Source: DATBQN01 sp963755825
GTDB taxonomy: Bacteria; Acidobacteriota; Thermoanaerobaculia; Multivoradales; UBA5704
Reading direction: 5' to 3'
Length of the DNA stretch: 64,000 nt
Assembly: GCA_963755825.1 (NCBI GenBank)
Contig: CAVWLA010000003.1
Location: 1,302,001 to 1,366,000 of the forward strand
The position numbers and the translations under genes are program-made. Below, piece after piece: positions 57,807-64,000 of the stretch. Under the pieces are notes generated by a model that saw only the letters and a program-made list of their open reading frames with translations, did not search any database and was not told the origin of the DNA. Numbering within the stretch: the first letter of the stretch is position 1; the number at the start of each line of letters is the position of its first letter.

Positions 57807-58004
57807 TTACTTCCTCGAGCCGTTGGGGTCGAACGTGCCGCTCGAGGCCCCGATGAGATGAAGAAACACCGTCCAAAGGCTGGACTGGCGTGGATGGGGA
57901 GCTCTCCCGCGACCGGCGCCGAGGGGATCGGCGGAGGCGGTGACGGCGAGGGCTAGCGTGAGCAGAGCGGCGACGGCGGCGCGATGGAGGCTGGTGCGGG
58001 GCAT
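57807..58004 (-). CDS. Small exported protein
   Basis: A 65-residue protein with a clear signal peptide (HRAAVAALLTLALAVTASA, cleavage near residue 25) and a short mature part ending in LWTVFLHLIGASSGTFDP. Weak AGGG ribosome site. A candidate minus-strand promoter (TTGGCG, 16 bases, TAGAGA) lies 64 bases upstream. No family can be named. It precedes the zinc-finger TPR gene on the same strand with the repeat between them. Confidence 0.5.
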   Translation of the reverse strand: MPRTSLHRAAVAALLTLALAVTASADPLGAGRGRAPHPRQSSLWTVFLHLIGASSGTFDPNGSRK

Positions 58005-58067
58005 GGTTCGACCCTATCCCGGGCAGGACGCCTGCACGGCCACGACGGACGCTCACGCCTGCCCCTA

Positions 58068-58095
58068 TCTCTATGGAGTCCAGGCAATCCGCCAA
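58068..58095 (-). promoter_or_regulatory. Candidate promoter of the small exported protein
   Basis: On the minus strand TTGGCG (58090-58095) and TAGAGA (58068-58073) are spaced by 16 bases, 64 bases before the ATG at 58004. Confidence 0.4.
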
Positions 58096-58169
58096 AGCGT
58101 GACAAGTTGTAGATACACCGGTGCCTTTCGAGATGCCGCGGCGGCCCGGCCGACGGGCGAAGTCTCGGC

Positions 58170-58541
58170 TCAAGGGAACATCGCCGGACTCATCCCCACA
58201 TCGACGATGCTGCAGCCCTGGCGGACCGGGATGCCGAGCCGGCGCGACTCCTCGATCACCGCGGCGTCCGCGGCGCCGGGGTTGAGCCAGACCTCGCCGG
58301 CGCCCGCCCGGCCGATCTCGGGGAGCATCTCGAGGGTGAGTGACGGCGGCAGGTAGACGCTGATGCGGTCGAGCGGCTGGCCGATGTCGGCGAGGCGCGG
58401 GAAACAGCGGAGGCCCTCCACCTCGCCCTCGTGCGGATTGACCGGGAAGACCGTGTAGCCGGCCGCCCGGTAGGCGCGCACGCACTTGTTGCCGAACTTG
58501 TTGCGCTGGCTGGAGGCGCCGAGGACGGCGATGGTCTTCAT
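58170..58541 (-). CDS. CoA-binding domain protein (YccU type)
   Basis: A 123-residue single-domain protein of the CoA-binding family. TIAVLGASSQRNKFGNK binds the nucleotide, YTVFPVNPHEGEVEGLRCF follows, and the C-terminal GAGEVWLNPGAADAAVI and CSIVDVGM complete the fold, as in YccU. The ligand and role are unknown. The ATG overlaps the selB stop (ATGA) and AGGAGA is 7 bases before it. Confidence 0.88.
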   Translation of the reverse strand: MKTIAVLGASSQRNKFGNKCVRAYRAAGYTVFPVNPHEGEVEGLRCFPRLADIGQPLDRISVYLPPSLTLEMLPEIGRAGAGEVWLNPGAADAAVIEESRRLGIPVRQGCSIVDVGMSPAMFP

Positions 58542-60547
58542 GGGGGACTCTCCTGGTGGTTGGATGGGGAGGGGCGGGCCGGGCGCACCACCTGCCGCTC
58601 GTCGCCGATCCGCCGCGTGGCGCCGGCCGAGTCGAGGTGCTCGAGGAGCGGGATCGCCCACTTGCGCGAGAGCCCGAAGCGGTCCTTGAAGTCGGCCACC
58701 GAGAAGCGCTCCCAGGAGGTCGAGAGGAGCTCGCGGCGGAGGTCGGCGAGGGCCGAGGCAGCGAGGACGAGACCGTTGGGGAGCTTGACGAGCTGGCCGC
58801 GGGCGATCAGGTGGCGGACGACGCCGTCGACGATCTGCGGCTTGGCGGCGAGGCCGACGGCGAGCTCGGTGGGGCCCGGCGGCGTCAGGCCGGCGCGCGC
58901 GAAGCGCTCGACCACCGCCTGCGCCAGGCTCGACTCCTCGCCGGTCAGCTCGGCGCCGCGGCCGGGGAGGTTGATCCGCTCGCCGCGCTCGCCGGAGACG
59001 GCGAGGATCTTCTGCGCCGCGAGCCAGGCGAGATAGGCGTCGGCGAGCTCGGCGCCGCGGCCGCGCAGGATGCGGCGCACCGCCTCGGCGCGCGGGATGC
59101 CGACCGCCAGCCGGTCCTTCTCGAAGTACTCCTTGAGCACCCGGCGGGCGCGCTGCGCCACCCGCTGGTAGGTCGCCGGGGTGATGTAGCGCCGACCATG
59201 GCCCGGTCCCTCGGGGACGGCGAGGAGGCGCTGGCGGCCGGCGAGGGCGGCGAGCTCGGCCTCCACCCGCGCCGGCGTCACCCCCAGGCGGCGGGCGAGC
59301 TCGGCCGCCTCGGCGCCGCGCTCGCCGGCGGCCTGCACCCAGTGGGCGAGCGCCGCGGGGAGGTCGCCGGCGATGCCGGTCCCGGCGGCGAGGGCCGGCG
59401 CCAGCGCCCGGCCGCGCGGCCGCCGCCAGGCGGGGTCGAGGATCTCGCCGCCGCCGAGCGTCGCCGCCGGCGACGGCCGGCGGACGACAAAGCGGTCGCC
59501 GCGGACGGCGACGATCGGCGCCGCGAGACGGATCTCGACGAGGCCGCTCTCCCCCGGCACCAGCTTGACCGTCCCCGCCGCCGCGGGCTCGCCGTCCGCC
59601 GCCGGCAGCGGCCGCATGCGGCCCACCGCCTCGCTGGAATAGAGGTGCAGGCGGATCGGCGTGTAGCCCTCGATCGCCGCCGGCGCCTCGGGGAGGAGGG
59701 TCAGGCGCGCACAGAGGCTGGTCGTCGGCGCGAAGGCGCCGGGCGTCGCCAGCTCGACGCCGCGCCGCAGCTCGTCGAGCGTCACGCCGGTCAGCTGGAG
59801 CGACGTGCGCTCGCCGGCGAGCGACGCCTCGCGCGCCTCGCCGTGCACCTGGATGCTGCGCACCCGCGCCGCGCCGCCGCGCGGCAGCACCTCGAGGCTG
59901 TCGCCCACCCGCACCGCGCCGGAGGCGAGCGTGCCGGTCACCACAACGCCCAGACCGTGGAGATGGAAGGCGCGATCGACCGGCAGCCGAGCCGGCGCCG
60001 CCGCCTCGCCGCCCGGCGAGGCTCCACCGCGGGCATGGCGCGCGGCGAGATCGAAGAGCGCCGTGCGGAGCTCCGGGAGCCCCTCGCCGGTGAGGCTCGA
60101 GACGGGGATGACCGGGGCGCCGGCGAAGGGGGTCGCCGCCAGCAGCTCGTCGACCTCGAGCTGGGCGAGCTCGACCAGGTCGGGGCTGGCGATGTCCGCC
60201 TTGGTCAGCGCCACGAGCCCCGCCGGGATGCCGAGGAGCGAGCAGACGGCGAGGTGCTCGCGGGTCTGCGGCTTCACCCCTTCGTCGGCGGCCACCACCA
60301 GCAGCATGATGCGGATGCCGCCGAGACCCGCCAGCGCGTTGTGGAGAAAGCGCTCGTGGCCGGGGACGTCGACGAAGCCGATCTGCAGATCGCCTTCGCG
60401 GAGATGGGCGAAGCCGAGGTCGATGGTGATGCCGCGCGCCTTCTCCTCCGCCCAGCGGTCGCAGTCGATGCCGGTCAAGGCCAGCACCAGGCTGGTCTTG
60501 CCATGGTCGATGTGGCCGGCGGTACCGACGATGATGCGCGAGGGCAT
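58538..60547 (-). CDS. selB: Selenocysteine-specific elongation factor SelB
   Basis: A 669-residue translational GTPase. G1 GHIDHGKTSL is at residue 11, the SelB-typical ALTGIDCDRWAEEKARGITIDLGF follows, then DVPGHERFLHNAL and TKAD. The C-terminal half consists of four winged-helix units that bind the SECIS RNA element (the last is FSVADFKDRFGLSRKWAIPLLEHLD). SelB brings Sec-tRNA to UGA codons, so the organism should make selenoproteins. selA, selD and selC are not in the window. Confidence 0.96.
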   Translation of the reverse strand: MPSRIIVGTAGHIDHGKTSLVLALTGIDCDRWAEEKARGITIDLGFAHLREGDLQIGFVDVPGHERFLHNALAGLGGIRIMLLVVAADEGVKPQTREHLAVCSLLGIPAGLVALTKADIASPDLVELAQLEVDELLAATPFAGAPVIPVSSLTGEGLPELRTALFDLAARHARGGASPGGEAAAPARLPVDRAFHLHGLGVVVTGTLASGAVRVGDSLEVLPRGGAARVRSIQVHGEAREASLAGERTSLQLTGVTLDELRRGVELATPGAFAPTTSLCARLTLLPEAPAAIEGYTPIRLHLYSSEAVGRMRPLPAADGEPAAAGTVKLVPGESGLVEIRLAAPIVAVRGDRFVVRRPSPAATLGGGEILDPAWRRPRGRALAPALAAGTGIAGDLPAALAHWVQAAGERGAEAAELARRLGVTPARVEAELAALAGRQRLLAVPEGPGHGRRYITPATYQRVAQRARRVLKEYFEKDRLAVGIPRAEAVRRILRGRGAELADAYLAWLAAQKILAVSGERGERINLPGRGAELTGEESSLAQAVVERFARAGLTPPGPTELAVGLAAKPQIVDGVVRHLIARGQLVKLPNGLVLAASALADLRRELLSTSWERFSVADFKDRFGLSRKWAIPLLEHLDSAGATRRIGDERQVVRPARPSPSNHQESPP

Positions 60548-60589
60548 GGCGGGGGAGCCGGGCGCCGCGGTGCCGGCGCCGAGCCCGGA

Positions 60590-61051
60590 TCAACGCGGCT
60601 TGGCGAGCTCCTCGCGGGCGAGGCGCGAGATGGTGGCGCCGCCGGCCGCGGCGCCGAACCGGGCCATCATCTCCTTGACGATCGGCGCGGTGGCGGCCGG
60701 CCCGGCGAGGCCGCGCTCGGCAATCAGCGCCGCGATCGCGGCGCGGAGGACCGCCTCGTCGACCTCGGCGGGAAGGTAGGCGGTGAGGAGCTTCGCCTCG
60801 GCATCCTCCTTGTCGGCGAGCTCGGGGCGGCCGCCCTTGCGGTACTGCTCCGCCGCCTCCTCGCGCTGCTTGACCGACTTCCTGACCAGGCCGCCGAAGC
60901 CCGCCTCGTCCACCTCGGCGCCGCGCCGGATGCGCTCGTTCTTGACCTCGGTCAAGAGCATGCGGAGCGTCGAGACGCGCTCCTTCTCGCTCGCCTTCAT
61001 GGCGGTCCTGAGGTCGGCTTCCAGGCGCTGCTGAGGGGTGGCGGTCGTCAT
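60590..61051 (-). CDS. GatB/YqeY domain protein
   Basis: A 153-residue YqeY-like protein, a free form of the C-terminal domain of the amidotransferase subunit GatB. LRTAMKASEKERVSTLRMLL and EDAEAKLLTAYLPAEVDEA are family-typical. It probably binds tRNA, but its cellular function is unclear. A GATAAT box ends 7 bases before the ATG, suggesting leaderless transcription independent of the kinase gene upstream. Confidence 0.94.
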   Translation of the reverse strand: MTTATPQQRLEADLRTAMKASEKERVSTLRMLLTEVKNERIRRGAEVDEAGFGGLVRKSVKQREEAAEQYRKGGRPELADKEDAEAKLLTAYLPAEVDEAVLRAAIAALIAERGLAGPAATAPIVKEMMARFGAAAGGATISRLAREELAKPR

Positions 61052-61058
61052 GCCGGGG

Positions 61059-61064
61059 ATTATC
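61059..61064 (-). promoter_or_regulatory. -10 box GATAAT of yqeY, leaderless arrangement
   Basis: On the minus strand GATAAT ends 7 bases before the ATG at 61051, with no Shine-Dalgarno between. Confidence 0.45.
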
Positions 61065-61115
61065 CCACGCGGGAGAGGGGAGCGTCGGGCCCGCGCGCCG
61101 GCGGGCCGCCGGGCT

Positions 61116-62876
61116 TCAGCGGGCGAGGGTCTCGACGAGCTGACGGGAGAGGCGCTCGACCTCCCGCCAGGCCTCCTCGACCTCGGTCCCGGGGCGCACG
61201 AAGCGGATCAGCCGGTCGATCTGCTGGCCTCCGCGCGAGGTCCGGCGGGCGAGGGCGAGGATCACCGTCCGGCGGTCACCGCCCGCCGCTTCCGGCACCG
61301 CGAAGGGGATCGATGTCACGCCGGGCCGGACGGCGTAGCGAAAACGAGAGGTGGCGACCACGATGTCCTCGATGGCGCTCTGCAGCCGAGGCTCGGCCGG
61401 ACGCTCGAGGAAGCCGCCGCCGCGCCGACCGGCGAGGAAGCGGCGATAGGCGTCCGCCAGCCGGCCGACCGCGGCGTCCAGGTCGCGGCCGGTCGCCCGC
61501 AGCTCGCCCAGCCGCTCCATGGGCTCGCCGGAGTCGGCCGGCGCGGCGGGGCTCGCGGCCGGGTTGGCGGCGGCGACGGCCGGGGTCGAGGCCTCGGCGC
61601 TGGCGGGAGAGGGCGCGGCGCTCGCCGCCCCGGCAGCGATCCGGCGTTGCGGAGCCGGTGCGGAGGAGGCCGCGGGCGGAGTGGCGGCGGTCTCCACGGC
61701 CCGGCCGGTGGAGGCCTCCGGCCGGTGCGGCGCGGCCGCCGAAACCACCGCCGGTGGAACGACCGGTGCGCTCGCCGGCGGCGGCGAGACGGTCGCCTCG
61801 AGCCGGGCGAGGCGGGCGCGGCGCCCCCAGATCGCCAGCGCGAAAGCGAGGACGACGACGGCGGCGATCACCCACCGGCGGCGAGAGGGCGCCGGCATCG
61901 CGGCGACCGGCGCCGGGGTCGCAACGGGCGGCGCCGCCGCGGGAGCCGCGGCCCGGCGGCCGGCGGCGCCGCGGACCTCGGTGGGCAGGCTGGCGCGCAG
62001 GGTGACCTCCCCGACGCTGCGCTGCGGCGAGGTCGCGAGCGCTCCGGCCGCCATACTCGGCCGCTCGCCGCCGGCGCCCGCCAGGGCGGCGCGGAACGCC
62101 TCGGCGCTCTGGAAGCGGTCGGCCGGCTCCTTGGCGAGAGCGCGGAGCACCGCCCGGTCGAGCCAGGCAGGAACCCCTGCGGCCAGCGACGAGGGAGGCG
62201 ACGGCAGCTCCTCGACCTGCGCGCGGATGACCTCGTACTCGCTGGCGCTGGCGAACGGCGCCCGGCCGACCAGCATCTCGTAGAGGACGGTGCCGAGCGC
62301 ATAGATGTCGGCGCGGCGGTCGCCCGCCTCGCCGCGCAGCTGCTCCGGCGGCATGTAGCGCAGCGTCCCCACCATCAGGCCGGTGCGGGTGAGGCGCTCG
62401 CTGCCGACGGCGCGCGCGATGCCGAAGTCCATCACCTTGATGCCGCCGTCCTCGGTGAGCATCAGATTGTCGGGCTTGAGGTCGCGGTGGACGATGTCGA
62501 GACGGTGCACCTGCTCGATGCCGGCGAGGGCCGCGATGAGGAGGGGCAGCGCCTCCTGCCAGGTGAAGGCGCCGCGCGCGGAGAGAGCGCTGGCGAGCGT
62601 CCGCCCGCGCACGAACTCCATGGCGAGGAAGAGCTCGTCGCCGTCGCGGAAGAAGCTGTAGATCGTCGCGATCGCCGGATGGCTCACCCGCGCCAGGAGC
62701 TTCGCCTCGGCGCGAAAGCGCTCGACCACCTGCGGCTCGCGCGCCAGCTCGGGGCGGATCGCCTTCACCGCCACGTCGCGCTCGAGCATCGGATCGATCG
62801 CCCGGTAGACGGTGCCCATGCCGCCTTCGCCGAGGCGCTCGACGATCTGGTAGTTGCCGACGATCCTGCCGATCAT
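61116..62876 (-). CDS. Membrane Ser/Thr protein kinase (Pkn/Stk type)
   Basis: A 586-residue receptor-like kinase. The kinase domain (about residues 9-270) has GEGGMGTVY, VAVKAI (catalytic Lys), HRDLKPDNLM, DFGIAR and the YMPPEQ activation segment, so it should be active. A Pro/Ala juxtamembrane region precedes one membrane helix (WVIAAVVVLAFALAIW, about 335-352). The outer part is an Ala/Pro linker, then a helical domain (about 450-586) of unknown ligand. The ATG at 62876 begins MIGRIVGNY, the usual kinase opening. It sits 19 bases after the histidine kinase gene. Confidence 0.9.
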   Translation of the reverse strand: MIGRIVGNYQIVERLGEGGMGTVYRAIDPMLERDVAVKAIRPELAREPQVVERFRAEAKLLARVSHPAIATIYSFFRDGDELFLAMEFVRGRTLASALSARGAFTWQEALPLLIAALAGIEQVHRLDIVHRDLKPDNLMLTEDGGIKVMDFGIARAVGSERLTRTGLMVGTLRYMPPEQLRGEAGDRRADIYALGTVLYEMLVGRAPFASASEYEVIRAQVEELPSPPSSLAAGVPAWLDRAVLRALAKEPADRFQSAEAFRAALAGAGGERPSMAAGALATSPQRSVGEVTLRASLPTEVRGAAGRRAAAPAAAPPVATPAPVAAMPAPSRRRWVIAAVVVLAFALAIWGRRARLARLEATVSPPPASAPVVPPAVVSAAAPHRPEASTGRAVETAATPPAASSAPAPQRRIAAGAASAAPSPASAEASTPAVAAANPAASPAAPADSGEPMERLGELRATGRDLDAAVGRLADAYRRFLAGRRGGGFLERPAEPRLQSAIEDIVVATSRFRYAVRPGVTSIPFAVPEAAGGDRRTVILALARRTSRGGQQIDRLIRFVRPGTEVEEAWREVERLSRQLVETLAR

Positions 62877-62895
62877 GTTCGGCTCTCCACGTTCT

Positions 62896-64000
62896 CTACT
62901 CGAGCGGCAGCTCGAGGGTGAAGACGCTGCCGCGCGGCAGGTTGTCCTCCACCCGCACCGAGCCGTGGTGGTCGGCGACGATGCGGTGCACGATGGCGAG
63001 GCCGAGGCCCGTCCCCCTCCCCTTGGTGGAGTAATAGGGACGGAAGAGCTTCTCCTTCGACGCCGCCGGGATGCCGCGGCCGGTGTCGGCAACCTGGATC
63101 TCGAGGTGGCCGTCGACGCGCGCCGCGGCGACGGTGACGCGGCCGGGGGAATCGGTCGCCTCGACGGCGTTGTCGAGCAGGTTGATGAGGGCGCGCTTGA
63201 TCTGCTCGGCGTCGAGCAGCACGCCGTCGAGGTGGGCGGCGACCTCGCCCTCGACCGCCACCCCCGGCTTGAGGTCGCGGTAGAGATGGATGGTCTCGTC
63301 GACCAGGCGGCCGAGGTCGACCGGCGCCGGGCGCGGGCGCGGCATGCGGGCGAAGCGCGAGAACTCGTCGACCATCTCCTGCAGCACGGTCACCTCGCGG
63401 ACGATGATGCCGACCGCCTCCTCGATGGCCACGCCGAGGCGGGGGTCGCGCTGGCGGTGCTTCTGCAGCAGCCGCTCGGCGGCGAGGAGGATCGGCGTCA
63501 GCGGATTCTTGATCTCGTGGGCGATGCGCCGCGCGGCGTCGCTCCAGGCGGCGAGCTGCTGGGCCTTGATCAGCTCGGTGAGGTCCTCGATGACCAGCAC
63601 GCGGCCGAGGAGCGCGCCGTCGGCGCCGCGCATCGCCGTCACCTTGGCTTCGAAGGTCTTCCACTCGCCGCCGAGGACGAGATGCACTTCGTGGCTGGCG
63701 GTGCCGGCGGCGGCGCCGGCGACGTCGAGGAGGACGGCGAGCTTGCGGCGCTCGCCATCGCCCCAGGACTCGGCGACGGCGCGGCCGAGCACCTCATCCT
63801 CGCGCTGGCGGAGGATGTTGAGCGCCGCGCCGTTGCAGGTGAAGATGCGGCCGCCGGCGTCGGTCGAGACCACCCCGGCGGCGACGTTCTCGAGCACCGC
63901 CGCCATCAGCGCCCGCTCGCCGCCCAGCCGCTGGTTGGTGCCCTGCAGCTCGCGGTTGCGCTCGGCGAGCAGCTTCTCGTTGCTCTCGAGCTCCTCGGTC
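62896..64000 (-). CDS. NtrB/NtrY-like sensor histidine kinase, 3' part
   Basis: The gene is cut by the window edge: the frame is open through 64000, where a coiled coil (TEELESNEKLLAERNREL) precedes the visible part. Then come a PAS domain (MAAVLENVAAGVVSTDAGGR, WKTFEAKVTAM), the phospho-acceptor His in RRIAHEIKNPLTPILLAAERL and the ATPase domain with N-box, DTGRGIPA and GRGTGLGLAI. This matches the NtrY class, which usually has HAMP and membrane segments upstream and an NtrC-type regulator next to it; neither is in view. Confidence 0.9.
   Translation of the reverse strand, partial: TEELESNEKLLAERNRELQGTNQRLGGERALMAAVLENVAAGVVSTDAGGRIFTCNGAALNILRQREDEVLGRAVAESWGDGERRKLAVLLDVAGAAAGTASHEVHLVLGGEWKTFEAKVTAMRGADGALLGRVLVIEDLTELIKAQQLAAWSDAARRIAHEIKNPLTPILLAAERLLQKHRQRDPRLGVAIEEAVGIIVREVTVLQEMVDEFSRFARMPRPRPAPVDLGRLVDETIHLYRDLKPGVAVEGEVAAHLDGVLLDAEQIKRALINLLDNAVEATDSPGRVTVAAARVDGHLEIQVADTGRGIPAASKEKLFRPYYSTKGRGTGLGLAIVHRIVADHHGSVRVEDNLPRGSVFTLELPLE

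Overview
This is a 64 kb stretch of very GC-rich (roughly 70 percent), densely coded chromosome from a Gram-negative-type (diderm) bacterium. LpxH, a three-gene Mla-type lipid transport operon, a PlsC acyltransferase and several lipoproteins indicate an outer membrane. A GWxTD-like lipoprotein, an MglA-like GTPase with a long Pro/Ala tail, secreted proteins built of carboxypeptidase-regulatory-like domains, an HxxxCxxC-TPR protein and a Pkn-type kinase together suggest Acidobacteriota (a Thermoanaerobaculia-like lineage); Myxococcota is the main alternative. This is inference from gene content, because no rRNA or tRNA gene was found.

Layout. 1-2940: a DUF421 membrane protein, then a two-gene ABC cassette bracketed by inverted copies of a ~100 bp repeat. 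3-8.8 kb: MglA-like GTPase, nrdR, a small heat shock protein, lon and thiL, ending at a strong shared hairpin. 8.8-13.8 kb: a double-MerR DNA-binding protein with an AT-hook-like linker, free-methionine sulfoxide reductase, and a sigma-54 activator interrupted by a frameshift. 13.8-18.7 kb (minus): plsC, mrp, lpxH, a PhnP-like hydrolase and aroA. 18.9-22.1 kb: small membrane protein, mlaE, mlaF and a frameshifted mlaD, behind a close match to a sigma-54 promoter. 22.1-26.2 kb: UDP-sugar genes (UDP-glucuronate 4-epimerase type, ugd, UDP-xylose synthase type) and two small proteins. 26.3-34.2 kb: TVP38-like membrane protein, a ClpX-like ATPase, TPR protein, PAS-GGDEF cyclase, and a compositionally distinct pair made of a Cys-rich small secreted protein and an 810-residue secreted protein. 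34.3-39.1 kb: fabH, GWxTD-like lipoprotein and folE (minus), nth (plus), then a glycosyltransferase coupled to a 91-residue protein. 39.4-44.9 kb: membrane protein, GH15 glucosidase, lipoprotein, kynurenine formamidase, ferritin-like protein, 3-hydroxyacyl-CoA dehydrogenase and a truncated SDR stub. 44.9-52 kb: aminotransferase, M61 peptidase, and an MbtH/thioesterase/phosphopantetheinyl-transferase trio (NRPS accessory functions without an NRPS here) downstream of a PLP decarboxylase. 52-64 kb: DUF1499 protein, NAPE-PLD-like hydrolase, SprT-like protease, OsmC, glycosyltransferase-like protein, zinc-finger TPR protein, a third copy of the repeat, CoA-binding protein, selB, yqeY, a Ser/Thr kinase and the 3' part of an NtrB-like histidine kinase running off the window.

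How genes work together: the UDP-sugar genes supply acidic and pentose sugars for surface polysaccharide; plsC, lpxH and mla genes serve envelope lipids; the MbtH trio activates and edits a carrier-protein assembly line encoded elsewhere; selB implies selenocysteine decoding. The most unusual items are the repeat-bracketed ABC cassette with matched changes in the repeat ends, the double-MerR protein, the ClpX-like ATPase lacking the usual pore loop, and the Cys-rich secreted pair behind a 16 bp palindrome. Two single-base frameshifts in GC-rich homopolymers may be assembly errors.
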